A stretch of 64,000 nt of DNA from the NCBI RefSeq assembly GCF_030410375.1, contig NZ_JAUHHE010000010.1:88985-152984 (forward strand). Direction: 5' to 3'. The position numbers were made by a program, and so were the translations under genes. The notes below the pieces were generated by a model that was not told the origin of the DNA, searched no databases, and saw only the letters and a list, made by a program, of their open reading frames with translations. The DNA is from Zwartia vadi (GTDB lineage Bacteria > Pseudomonadota > Gammaproteobacteria > Burkholderiales > Burkholderiaceae_B). Below, piece by piece: positions 51,166 to 61,100 of this stretch (the first letter of the stretch is position 1; every line of letters starts with the position of its first letter).

Positions 51166-51253
51166 TGACAGGGGTTACTCCCCAAGTCAGTGTTAAAAAG
51201 ACTTCAAATCAAAGAATCGTGTTTGGTTCAACGCCCAAAGAGGCAGGTGTCAA

Positions 51254-51667
51254 ATGAAGAACATTCTAGGTTTGAAGCATTTTTTAAAATATGCTTTCTT
51301 AAGTTTAGGTTTTCTGACCTGTGCGGCCAGCGCTCAATGGCACAGTTTGCATGAAGATCCCTCAATGGTGACCTACACTGAACGAGGCGAGATCGTACGC
51401 ACCGATATCTTTGTAAATGTTGCGGAACTGTTGGATTACAAACAAAAAATGCGTGATCCACAGGGAGTGGTTTTTCATTCAGTGGTGATTCGCGCTCAAT
51501 ACAACTGCCGCGACAATAGAGTGCGGACATACACAATCGATTTTCACGAAGAGCGGATGGCGAGTGGGCAAATCGTCAAGACCGAAAAGGTTTATAGTCA
51601 GTGGCAACCCATTAATCCTCGCAGTGTTGAACAAAACTTAAAAAATTACGCTTGCGATCCTAAGTAG
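51254..51667 (+). CDS. Surface-adhesin protein E-like small exported protein
   Basis: A 137-residue secreted protein. The signal peptide (FLSLGFLTCAASAQ) is followed by a compact domain of about 110 residues with two conserved-type cysteines (AQYNCRDNRVRTYTIDFH and NYACDPK). Pattern and length resemble the Haemophilus surface-adhesin E-like family common in betaproteobacteria, where most members have unknown roles. It lies 18 bases upstream of the MgtC/DUF4010 gene and could be co-transcribed with it. Confidence 0.72.
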   Translation: MKNILGLKHFLKYAFLSLGFLTCAASAQWHSLHEDPSMVTYTERGEIVRTDIFVNVAELLDYKQKMRDPQGVVFHSVVIRAQYNCRDNRVRTYTIDFHEERMASGQIVKTEKVYSQWQPINPRSVEQNLKNYACDPK

Positions 51668-51685
51668 TTCAGGAGTCGGTCTTGC

Positions 51686-52915
51686 ATGGACTGGGATGAG
51701 GCACTTAGAGGTTTAGTCACTGCGCTCGGTATAGGCTTGTTGATCGGAATCGTGCGTGAGCGAGCCCATCTCAACACCGTCGCCATGGCTGGTACTCGAA
51801 CACATGCACTGATCGCATTGCTCGGTGCCGTGTCATGGGGTCTTGGCATCTGGCCTTTTGTTGCCGCTTTACTGGCTGTGGGTTGCCTGGCTGTCATCGG
51901 CTATCTCAAAACTTCTAAAGCAGATCCCGGAATGACCGGAGAGGTGGCGATCATCCTGACATTCGTATTGGGTGGGTTGGCGCGAGATCAGAGAGTCTTG
52001 GCTTCCGCGCTGGGGGTAGTGGTCGCGATATTGCTTTATGTCAAAAAACCTTTGCACCATCTGGCGCGTGAATTAATCAGTGATCACGAGCTTGAGGATG
52101 TATTGATGCTCGCTGCCGCTGCTGTGGTGATCTGGCCTTTGTTGCCGCAACAGCCACTCGATCCCTGGGGAGTATTGGATCTGCACATGGTCTGGAGGCT
52201 GGTCGTACTGGTGATGGCTGTCGGAATGGTGGGGCATATTGCCCAGCGTGCTGCTGGGGCAAAGATTGGATTACCGATCGCCGGCTTTTTTTCGGGTTTT
52301 GTGTCATCAACCCTGGCGGTTGCCAGCCTGGGTATTCAGGCAAAAGAAGCTTCGGTTTTGACTGCTGTCTCCAGCGCGGGGGCATTACTGGCGAATTTGG
52401 CCTCCTTGCTTTTAATGGCGGGCGTTCTTGCAGCTGCCGCGCCTGATCTGCTTTTGCAGATGTGGATTGCACTCGCGGCGGGCTCGGGCGTGTTGATTGT
52501 CGCAGCGCTTTTATGTTTCTTCAAAGATGGCCATCGTGTGACATTACCCGAGGCAGCGAGTTCTCGTGCTTTCAAGTTGACGCATGCCCTGACGATCGCC
52601 TTGATTATTTCTTCGGTCATTGTTTTGACAGCCTGGCTACGTGATTATCTCGGTGAAGTCGGCGCGTTGATTACCGCTGGCATCGTGGCTTTGGTCGAGC
52701 TGCAAGCTGCCGCGGCAAGTATCGCTCAATTGAGTGCGACCGGATCCCTTGAACTCCCCGTTGCGCAATGGGGTGTATTGATTGTGATGGCTTCTGCTTC
52801 AATTGCCAAAGCTGTATTGGCTTTTATGAGCGGAGGCCGTCTCTATGGTCTTTATGTAGGGGGAGGCCTGATCTTGATGATGGCGGTTTCGATCTTAGTG
52901 ACGGTCTTTCACTGA
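51686..52915 (+). CDS. MgtC/SapB and DUF4010 integral membrane protein
   Basis: A 409-residue polytopic membrane protein. The first 140 residues form an MgtC/SapB-like domain (ALGIGLLIGIVRERAHLN, TRTHALIALLGAVSWG); the remainder matches DUF4010 with about eight more membrane segments (GLPIAGFFSGFVSSTLAVAS). Proteins with this architecture are widespread and of unknown function, possibly ion-related. AGGAG is upstream of the ATG. It follows the small exported protein closely. Confidence 0.88.
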   Translation: MDWDEALRGLVTALGIGLLIGIVRERAHLNTVAMAGTRTHALIALLGAVSWGLGIWPFVAALLAVGCLAVIGYLKTSKADPGMTGEVAIILTFVLGGLARDQRVLASALGVVVAILLYVKKPLHHLARELISDHELEDVLMLAAAAVVIWPLLPQQPLDPWGVLDLHMVWRLVVLVMAVGMVGHIAQRAAGAKIGLPIAGFFSGFVSSTLAVASLGIQAKEASVLTAVSSAGALLANLASLLLMAGVLAAAAPDLLLQMWIALAAGSGVLIVAALLCFFKDGHRVTLPEAASSRAFKLTHALTIALIISSVIVLTAWLRDYLGEVGALITAGIVALVELQAAAASIAQLSATGSLELPVAQWGVLIVMASASIAKAVLAFMSGGRLYGLYVGGGLILMMAVSILVTVFH

Positions 52916-52998
52916 GAGCTTCTGCGAGAGGTTTATATTGGAAAACTGACTGTGACAATTAGAATGCAGAGCTTGGATATATCCACGCCCTGTTGAGA

Positions 52999-53715
52999 AT
53001 GAGTCTGTCTAATTCCGATGTTCGTATTGCTCTAGTCGAAGACGATCCCTTGCTACGCAAGGAGATTTTTCATCATCTCAAAGAGACGGGATTTCAGGTT
53101 TTCGGCGTCGCCAACGGGAAGTCTCTCGATGAGCTTTTGATCACAGAGCCGATAGATATTTTTATTTTGGATTTGACTCTTCCTGGCGAGGACGGCTTGA
53201 GTATCGCCAGACGCATCCGCCACAGCATTCCTAAAGTCGGAATTGTCATGATGACCGCGCGCGGCTCCACCTCCGACCGGGTAAAGGGCTACGAGTCCGG
53301 GGCTGACATCTACCTTTATAAACCTGTTTCTCCAGAGGAGTTAACAGCAAGTCTTCAAAGTTTGACACGTCGACTCAATATGGGGTTGGCAAATAAACGC
53401 TGGAAGCTCAGTCTGAGAGACCGATCAATTGTGGGACCCGCGCAATGGCAGCGCGCTGTGTTGACAAATAGTGAAAAAGTTTTGATGGTTGGTCTGATTC
53501 AAGCACCCAACCATACACTTGAAAATGAAGTGATTGTCGAGATACTCAGCCAACGTGCAGGCGCTGAGGATATGGGAAAGCGTGCTCTGGAGAGTCTGGT
53601 GAGTCGCTTGAGAAGAAAGCTTGTGGAAATTTCTGAACCCGGAACAGATGTTGCGCTCAAATCAGTTTGGGGCGTGGGTTATCAGCTTTGTATATCGGTT
53701 GATATAGAGCCCTGA
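52999..53715 (+). CDS. OmpR-type response regulator, orphan
   Basis: A 238-residue response regulator. Receiver domain at residues 8-125 with phospho-acceptor Asp in IFILDLTLPGEDG and the conserved Lys in YLYKPVSPEE. The C-terminal winged helix (residues about 140-235) ends VALKSVWGVGYQLCI, like OmpR/PhoB. The frame can begin at a TTG (52993), but the ATG at 52999 is more likely. No sensor kinase is adjacent. It is 18 bases upstream of the CmlA-like gene and probably in the same operon, so it may regulate the NRPS cluster. Confidence 0.88.
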   Translation: MSLSNSDVRIALVEDDPLLRKEIFHHLKETGFQVFGVANGKSLDELLITEPIDIFILDLTLPGEDGLSIARRIRHSIPKVGIVMMTARGSTSDRVKGYESGADIYLYKPVSPEELTASLQSLTRRLNMGLANKRWKLSLRDRSIVGPAQWQRAVLTNSEKVLMVGLIQAPNHTLENEVIVEILSQRAGAEDMGKRALESLVSRLRRKLVEISEPGTDVALKSVWGVGYQLCISVDIEP

Positions 53716-53733
53716 ATTTTTATTGGAAAAAGT

Positions 53734-55326
53734 ATGTCTGGATTAGTGACTTTAAAAGCGGATGTAGTGATTGAGCCTTTGGTGGAGCGCTGGTATGCCT
53801 GGTCGCATCTGATTTCGCCTGCGACAGCGGCGCTAAACATACCCTATCGACATTTGACTTTGCTTGAGTCCTTCGTGAGTGCTCCGGATATTCATGCTGC
53901 GGCTTGTCAAAATCCAAGTTTACGGGGCGGCCCTTTTGTCGACTTGCCAGTGACCGCCGTGGACGAAGTGCGCGGTCTGATCGCCAGGACCAAGGAGCGC
54001 CAAGCTGAGCAAATCGCATTCGGTGAAGGTTTGCGTGAAGCTTATCGCGCGATTTTGAAACAGGCTGACGGCTTTAGTATTGAAAAGTTTTACGAGACTT
54101 TGCCTGCTCCGGTGCGGGGCTACGTGGAGCTTTATTACACTTTGGGCGGACATCCGGATTTGCGAGTGATTGAACCACTGCTCTACAAAAGCCCGGCCTA
54201 TAACCCCGCCTCTCAGTCCGCATTGATATACCAGGCAAATGGCGACGATCGCGCATTTGCATTCAGTACTCCGCGCTTGTCACGTCCTGATGCCGTGGAA
54301 TTGGAGCGTCCTTTTAGCGATGAAATCTATGATTATCTTGCAGCACTTCGTATCACGCCGCAACCTCTGGATGCGGTGATTGCGCGTTTAGAGCAAGCGG
54401 GAGTGAGCGATCCAAAGTTTCGTGATTTCCTGACGGAAACGGCGCCTGTTCTCAATGATCGTACGCATCAGGGCGGTACACGCTGGCGCTATTTTGGGCA
54501 TGCGTGTGTATTGGTCGAAGCCGAAGATGGCACCAACGTTCTTGTGGATCCGATCGTAGCGTATGACACGAACGGTGGAATCAAGCGATTTGTTTTGGCG
54601 GATTTACCTGACCGTATTGATTTTGTGGTCCTCACGCATAATCACGCTGACCACGTTCTCTTGGAAACGCTGCTCGCCCTGCGCTATAAGATCGATACGA
54701 TCGTTGTGCCAAGCGCTGGTGGAGGGTTGGCTGATCCTTCGCTCAAACTGATGTTGCAATCGATTGGTTTCAAAAAAGTCATTGAGCTCGAGCCGCTAGG
54801 CAATATTGAAAGCGGAAAGATGCTGATCACAGCATTGCCTTTCCTTGGGGAGCATGGTGATTTGGACATTCGCTCCAAAGCAGCCTGGTTGGTGAAGGCT
54901 GGTTCGCATAATCTGCTTTTCGCCGCAGATAGCAACAATCTTGAGCCGTTGATTTATGAGCATCTGAAAGCTATTTACGGGCCGATTGAAACGCTCTTTA
55001 TTGGGCAGGAATGTCAGGGTGCACCATTTAGCTGGACATATGGTCCATTACTCCCTGTTCCGGTCGATCGTAAAAAGGACCAGACACGGAGATTGAACGG
55101 ATCCGATGCGGAACGCGGTCTACAGGTCGTTAAGAGTCTCGGTAGTCAGCGAGTATATGTGTACGCGATGGGAGCCGAGCCTTGGCTGCAATACGTCACG
55201 AGTATTGATCCGTCAGAGGATACTGTGCCTGCCGTGAATGCTCGAAAGTTAGTCGAGGCTTGTCGCAATCTGGGCTTGCAATCGGAACGCTTGTTTGGCA
55301 GCGCGGATGTTACGCTGCCAGCCTAA
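53734..55326 (+). CDS. CmlA-like metallo-beta-lactamase-fold di-iron beta-hydroxylase
   Basis: A 530-residue protein with an N-terminal helical domain (about 245 residues) and a C-terminal metallo-beta-lactamase domain. The metal motif is THNHADHVLLE (HxHxDH); further possible ligands are Glu in FLGEHGDLD and Asp in LLFAADSNN. Length and layout match CmlA (532 residues), which uses two irons to beta-hydroxylate an aromatic amino acid tethered to its NRPS. The neighbouring NRPS and hydroxylase genes support this reading. A generic MBL hydrolase is the alternative, but the N-terminal domain argues against it. Confidence 0.75.
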   Translation: MSGLVTLKADVVIEPLVERWYAWSHLISPATAALNIPYRHLTLLESFVSAPDIHAAACQNPSLRGGPFVDLPVTAVDEVRGLIARTKERQAEQIAFGEGLREAYRAILKQADGFSIEKFYETLPAPVRGYVELYYTLGGHPDLRVIEPLLYKSPAYNPASQSALIYQANGDDRAFAFSTPRLSRPDAVELERPFSDEIYDYLAALRITPQPLDAVIARLEQAGVSDPKFRDFLTETAPVLNDRTHQGGTRWRYFGHACVLVEAEDGTNVLVDPIVAYDTNGGIKRFVLADLPDRIDFVVLTHNHADHVLLETLLALRYKIDTIVVPSAGGGLADPSLKLMLQSIGFKKVIELEPLGNIESGKMLITALPFLGEHGDLDIRSKAAWLVKAGSHNLLFAADSNNLEPLIYEHLKAIYGPIETLFIGQECQGAPFSWTYGPLLPVPVDRKKDQTRRLNGSDAERGLQVVKSLGSQRVYVYAMGAEPWLQYVTSIDPSEDTVPAVNARKLVEACRNLGLQSERLFGSADVTLPA

Positions 55327-55329
55327 CGT

Positions 55330-56229
55330 TTATTTGTTCAATAAGCGCTTGATCCGGTGTTTGAACCGGAATAAGTGTGACATGCCATATAAATATGCTG
55401 CCTGTGGCGCTTCTTTGTAGCGCCAGATCGGGTCCACTTTCCAGAAGCGGTTGACTGAGCAGATGTAGTCGTTTCCAAGCGCTTCAATTTCATGCCACCA
55501 CCCAACAGGCATATAAAGCGTTTCACCTTCGTTCAGATCGATCATTCTACGTTCGGCGAGTGCAGCTCGCAGGCGAGGAAACTGATCGAAATCTGGTCGG
55601 TCAATGTATACCTGACTAAAATTCGGAGTCAGTCCGCCCTGGGACATTTTGAAAGGATACAGTCCTTCTTGGATGCTGGGCGGGAAGAGTGAAATACGTT
55701 TGGTGCCCCTAAATTGAGACAGCGTGCCGTCCTGTCCATCGTAGTGGAGAGGCTCAACGTGTCCGCCCGGTCCAACCCAAACGTTCACATCGTTGGGCGG
55801 CTGTCTGCGAAGACCTGTTTTCGCTGCGATGAGATCGATTCCGGGGCCGACGACTTGGCGAAAGGATGTCTTTCCCATATCGATCATAGCCAAGTACATG
55901 CTTTCTTTCTTTGCTATGCCATTGCTGAGGGAATCGCAGTATTCACTGACCGTCATATGGCGTATTTCGCAGTAACTTTTCCACTGTGCTTTAGGGGTGA
56001 TGAAACGCTCAGGTCCGTACACACGAACAGGAATCACCATGTCTCCAACGAGAGACATTAATTTATCAATATCAACCGGGATCGAGTCATTGAAGGCATC
56101 CGTCAAGATGACCGGTTTGTTCAGACGCTGGAATTCATTATAGAAAAGCTCTGGCGTTAGATAATCGACTGAGATGCGTTCGATTGAATTATGCGTTGCT
56201 TGGGCAAAGCTTTGCTTAGGGTGAATCAT
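55330..56229 (-). CDS. JmjC/cupin_8-like Fe(II)/2-oxoglutarate oxygenase
   Basis: A 299-residue cupin-like protein. The iron facial triad is visible as HYD in VEPLHYDGQDG (HxD) and the distal His in MPVGWWHEIEAL. Such proteins are 2-oxoglutarate-dependent hydroxylases; relatives in NRPS clusters modify amino acids or peptides. It begins 5 bases after the phytanoyl-CoA-dioxygenase-like gene and is the last gene of the NRPS-side operon. It is tail to tail with the CmlA-like gene (3-base gap). Confidence 0.85.
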   Translation of the reverse strand: MIHPKQSFAQATHNSIERISVDYLTPELFYNEFQRLNKPVILTDAFNDSIPVDIDKLMSLVGDMVIPVRVYGPERFITPKAQWKSYCEIRHMTVSEYCDSLSNGIAKKESMYLAMIDMGKTSFRQVVGPGIDLIAAKTGLRRQPPNDVNVWVGPGGHVEPLHYDGQDGTLSQFRGTKRISLFPPSIQEGLYPFKMSQGGLTPNFSQVYIDRPDFDQFPRLRAALAERRMIDLNEGETLYMPVGWWHEIEALGNDYICSVNRFWKVDPIWRYKEAPQAAYLYGMSHLFRFKHRIKRLLNK

Positions 56230-56234
56230 TTCTC

Positions 56235-57047
56235 TTATACATTTACGGCGAGTTGTTCGGCACGCATTGCAACAAGTGGGCGATAGTCTCGTCCGTTGAG
56301 GAACTCCGGCCTAAGAACCTTAGGTTGAATTTTTGGTGTATTGCTCACAGCGTTATAGGTCAGGATCGCGATACGACGATTTCTAGGCGAGATGTTCGGG
56401 GGTGAGGCGTGCACGAGATTTCCATGAAACCAGACCGCTGTGCCTTTTTTACCTGTGGCTGAAAATAGTCCTCCAGCATCAACGAGTCGGGTGACAAGCG
56501 ATTCAGGGATTTGATAAGTGAGAGAGGCGCTGACATTACCTTCCCATCCCTCGGGCGCATCCGCAGCCTTTTGCGTATCGACGCAGCCGATAACATGCGA
56601 ACCAGGGATGAAAAACAAGGGGCCATTGAATTGATCAATGTCGTCAAGAAAAATCATCACACTGACAATGTTAGCAGTCGGAATATTGTCTTCATTGCGC
56701 CAGTAGATGTAGTCTTGATGCCAGGGCCACATTTCGCCCGAAAATGCTTGTTTGACGTTCACCTTAAGCTGATGAATGTATACCTCATCCTTGAGAAGCT
56801 GTTTTGCTGGAGTCAGGAATTGGGGGGCGCGAATCAATTCGCTGTAGGTGTCGTCGTAGAGGTGACACCCATGAAAGGCGCGATAAGTTTTTCCGTCCTT
56901 TTCCAGTACATGTCCTGGAAACGAATGATTCTGAAACTCAATTGTGCATGCGAGTAAATTTTCAACAGCCTCTTGATTCAGGGCATCGTGCTGTACGAAA
57001 TAGCCGTCACGCTCGTAAGCTGCTATTTGCTGGGCTGTCAGTGTCAT
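56235..57047 (-). CDS. Phytanoyl-CoA dioxygenase (PhyH) family Fe(II)/2-oxoglutarate oxygenase
   Basis: A 270-residue PhyH-type dioxygenase. The iron triad is His and Asp in MWPWHQDYIYW and His in GNLVHASPPNISPRNRR, with Arg nearby to hold 2-oxoglutarate. Family members in natural-product clusters hydroxylate or desaturate amino acid side chains. It lies 32 bases after the aromatic amino acid hydroxylase gene and just before the JmjC-like gene, so three oxygenases are translated from one message. Confidence 0.88.
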   Translation of the reverse strand: MTLTAQQIAAYERDGYFVQHDALNQEAVENLLACTIEFQNHSFPGHVLEKDGKTYRAFHGCHLYDDTYSELIRAPQFLTPAKQLLKDEVYIHQLKVNVKQAFSGEMWPWHQDYIYWRNEDNIPTANIVSVMIFLDDIDQFNGPLFFIPGSHVIGCVDTQKAADAPEGWEGNVSASLTYQIPESLVTRLVDAGGLFSATGKKGTAVWFHGNLVHASPPNISPRNRRIAILTYNAVSNTPKIQPKVLRPEFLNGRDYRPLVAMRAEQLAVNV

Positions 57048-57079
57048 ATTGCGGAATCCAGTGTAGCGTTCGACGCAGC

Positions 57080-58003
57080 TTATGCCGCGGTTGCTTGAGG
57101 TTGCTTTTGCTCGTGATAGCGCAATGTCCCTCGCTGAATGATCTGATCCTCATCGATCAGCTCACCAAGCTCTATATCAGGTGTGCCAGACAACCGCGCA
57201 GCAAGTGCATCAAGATTAAGTTGAGCAATCTTGATCAAGTCATTCATGTCATCTAAAACAAAATATGTCTGTTGCAGGTCGTAGATCCAAAATTCGGAGC
57301 GCATGACTCTGCTGGCATCGAATTTCACCAGGTTAGGAGAACGATCCTCGAGCGCAAAGAGTATTTCTTTTTCAGACGAAGCGATCGCTGCACCAAAGCT
57401 GCGAATGCCGTTCTCTTCTTGCACAAGTCCGACTTCCACGATGTACCAGTACAGTCTGGCAATGCGTTCGATTAAGTCAGTCTGTTTCAGTTGATGCGCT
57501 TTCACGGCGGCCTTGCCGCAATTTTGAATAAAGTCGCCCATCAAGGGATACATCAGAAGCGGAATATGACCAAAAATGTCATGAAAAACATCTGGATATT
57601 CCTGATAGTCCATCTCATGTGGTCTGCGTATATAACAGCCAGAGGGAAATCGGCGATTCGCCAGATGCTCGAAAAATATATGGTCAGGAACAAGACCCGG
57701 AACAGCAACTACAGTCCAGCCCGAGTGCTTGTTCAGTCGCTTGGAAAGCTCGACAAAATTAGGGATCTGTTCTGAGTCCATCGGGAGCTCTTTGATCCCG
57801 CGCTCGAATAAAGCACAGGCACGACCCTTCATCAGCTTCGTCATGCGCTGATACAGCGTTTTCCATGTGGCGTGTTCTTGTTCTGTATATCGCTCCCAAC
57901 CTTGGTCTATCGTCCAGTCCGGACGTTCTGGTTGATAATTTTCCAAGTTCAGCGGGTCGGCTGGCGCGACTAAATCTTTCTGGCTAGACATACATTTAGG
58001 CAT
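57080..58003 (-). CDS. Aromatic amino acid hydroxylase (phenylalanine 4-monooxygenase-like)
   Basis: A 307-residue pterin-dependent hydroxylase of the bacterial PhhA type. The iron ligands are the two His in FHDIFGHIPLL and Glu in LYWYIVEVGLVQE; the substrate region FWIYDLQQTYFVLDDMNDL is also typical. It would convert Phe to Tyr, or possibly to m-Tyr or a hydroxy-Trp. No pterin-4a-carbinolamine dehydratase gene lies beside it, and its place behind the NRPS gene suggests it makes a building block. ATGs at 58003 and 57991 are both possible. Confidence 0.88.
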   Translation of the reverse strand: MPKCMSSQKDLVAPADPLNLENYQPERPDWTIDQGWERYTEQEHATWKTLYQRMTKLMKGRACALFERGIKELPMDSEQIPNFVELSKRLNKHSGWTVVAVPGLVPDHIFFEHLANRRFPSGCYIRRPHEMDYQEYPDVFHDIFGHIPLLMYPLMGDFIQNCGKAAVKAHQLKQTDLIERIARLYWYIVEVGLVQEENGIRSFGAAIASSEKEILFALEDRSPNLVKFDASRVMRSEFWIYDLQQTYFVLDDMNDLIKIAQLNLDALAARLSGTPDIELGELIDEDQIIQRGTLRYHEQKQPQATAA

Positions 58004-58145
58004 CCGTTGACAAGAGCCTAAAGCTTAATGATTAATCAGTTCGGACACCTCTCAATTACTTGCAAAACATGGGTTTACAGGCAATCAGCTGACAATGCTG
58101 AGGCTGTCAGCCGAATATCCTTAAGAAGGTTTGAGTCTGTCAGTC

Positions 58146-61100
58146 TCAAGGGCTTGCGAGATACTTTAGGATGGCTTGAGCAAACGAGGAAAGCGTTTCT
58201 TGACGCCACAAAATATCCGAGTGACTGGCCGGAATATCAACGGTTTGAGCCTGAGTTGTTGTGAATGGAGACCAGTCGAAAATGCTCGGATCATCAGGCG
58301 CAGGCTCAAGTGTGGCTTTGACTAACAAAATCGGCGCCTCAATAACAGGCAGCACATGATTGGCTGTCAAAAGACTTGCCTGAACCGAGTGATCAAGCAT
58401 GCGTTTAAACCAATCCAAGGGCATCTCTGCTGGAATCATATTGACGGAGCTCATATGGTCTCGGATTTGTAAAAGTAATGCCTCTTCGTTTGCTGATTCG
58501 GTGTGTGAAATACCCGCCTCCCTGGAAATAGCCGAAATAATCTGTTTGGCGCGTTCCTCTGGATTTTCACTCAGGTTGTTTTTGGAGATTGTGGCGGTAT
58601 CGACAAGGATCAGTTTGTCGACGCGACAACCTTGTCGTTCGAGCTCTGCTGCCATTGCGTGCGCAATCGTTCCACCTAGTGATGTCCCAAGCAGCCGATA
58701 AGGACCGTGAGGGCTGACTTCACGGAGCGCGGCGACATACTCAGCCACAACCTCTTGCATCGAAGTGTGCGCAATTTCACCGGCCTCAAGGCCTTTAGCT
58801 TGTAGTGCCCAAACAGGTTGGTCAGGGCCGAGTGCATTGGCAAGATTGCCATACACACTCGCACTTCCGCCTGCAGGATGGACACAAAACAGAACGGGTT
58901 GCGATCCGGATTGACGCAAAGGAACAAGCGGAGTGTAAGGACGTGTTTGGCCATTGTCGATCAATTTTGATAGTTGCCCTGGAGTAGGGTGTTCAAAAAG
59001 TGCTCGCATGGGAAGTTCAACATTGCATGACTCCCTGACCTTGGAGATGAACCGCATTGCTAAAAGAGAATGGCCGCCGAGTTCGAAGAAGTTGTCGGTT
59101 GTGCCAACTCGGATCGCTCCGGTCAATATTTCAAATAGATTGCAAAGAGTCTTTTCAGTGTCCGTTTGCGGAGCTTGATAGCTGACACCTCCTGAAATTT
59201 CAGGATCTGGGAGTGCCCGTGCGTCCAGTTTCCCGTTAGGGGTCACGGGCAAACGGTTCATCACGACAAAATTCGACGGCACCATGTAATCAGGCAGGGT
59301 TTCTGACAGAGAGTCTTTGAGTTGAGCGATCCATATCCTGTCAATATCCCGTATCGTAGGTTGGTTGGCTAACTGATTCCAAGCCAACTGTTCAACATTC
59401 TTATCGGAGTAAAGAAGACAGGATGGGATACCAGAACACGCTTGAGCCAGACTGTGTTTGACAAAGTACGCATCAAAAAATCTTTCAGGATCTGTTTCTG
59501 AAAACATCAGTCCCACCCAGTAACCATGCTTTTCAGCAAGTGTGTAGAGCGCCTGCGGCAAGATCGCAAAAGAGGGTTGATGGACAAGCACCTCCCCAAG
59601 CTCTGAAAGAGTGATACTGACGTCCCCTTCTTGATCTGATCTGAGCTGTTCGAGGATATTCAAGTCATGTGATAGCTTGCCATTAGTCAGCCCTTTTACC
59701 CACAGCTTGTCGGGTCGACTTTCAAGAAGGGTGTTCAAACCTTGCAAATCAAATTTTTCTCTCTGTGCGTCGAGTCTTTCTTCATAGGAGGGTAAATCCT
59801 GGTGAGGTGAAAGACTATTCACATGAATGACGACATCACATCTAAAGAGTGACATTTCATTCGCATAATTGCTTTGTTTCAAGGTGAATTCAACATCACT
59901 GATTTCAGGACGAGTACGCATCAATTTTGCAAATAGCGCAGGGTCGATTAATAACTCTTCCTCAGATTCAACGCGGCGTTTGACTTGTTCACGCAAAGCT
60001 TGAATCGTCATGTCTGAATCAGCTTTGTAATATTCAACCGATGCGGTTTTGAGTTCGTGCAGGTTCAGCACACAAACGTCACCTACAAATATCTTTCCAC
60101 CATTTCTGACTTGCTCGATACAGCGTGCCAAAACTTCAAGTAAATAGTCGACATTCGGAAAGTATTGTGCGACCGAATTAATAACGATCGTATCGACAGG
60201 TTGTCTAAAGTCAGGAAAAGGTCTGTCAGCTGTCTGGTGGTGCAGCGAGACATTTTTAAATCCAAAATAGTCAATCTTTTTTTGTAGAGTCGAGATCGTT
60301 ACATTTGAAAAGTCTATGGCGGTGTAATGATCGACTGTCGGTGCGAAGGGTAGCAAAAGCAAGCCTGAACCACAGCCAATTTCAAAAATATGACGTGGCT
60401 GGAGTTCACGAATTCTGCGAACTGTCAGATCTCGCCACTCGTGCATTTCTGTCGCATGAATCGGTTGGCCATCGTAACTGCTCAGCCAACCTGAAAAATC
60501 CGGCTCATCCGGACTCGATGACTGTCTGTCTCGGTAAATCGAGTCCCAGACAGTATTGAAATTCTCAAGCTGCTCTCGATTGGATTTGGAAATCTCTGCT
60601 TCAAGCGCTGTCGTTTGACCTTTTACAACATAAGCAACAATCCGTTTTTCGCCTGAAATGTCCCTGACTTGAACGCTAGCCTGGCTGACTCCTGGAACTG
60701 ACGTGATGGCATTCTCTATTTCACCAAGTTCAATTCTGAAACCGCGAATTTTGATTTGTTGATCCGCGCGACGGATATATTCAATATTTCCATCGCTACC
60801 CCAACGAGCCAGATCGCCTGTACGGTACATGCGAGTACCACTCGGACCGTACGGGTTGGCGATGAAACGCTCGGCACTTAGTCCTGGTCGGTTGACATAG
60901 CCCCGGGCCAGAGCAGATCCTGCGATGTATAGTTCACCGATCACACCCTCTGGAACCAAAGAGAGACTCTCATCCAAAATAAGCATCGCGTAGTCTTGCA
61001 TCGGCTGACCGATCGGTGCAGGTGTTGTTTGCGATCTAAACGCTTCGAGGGTGATTGCTTGTGTACTTGCCCAGACTGTTGCCTCAGTCGGACCGTACAT

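Noticed and set aside
58028..58264. Plus-strand 78-codon ORF overlapping the NRPS end
   Set aside because: Half of it is antisense to the thioesterase coding region, there is no ribosome-binding site, and no similarity is recognisable.
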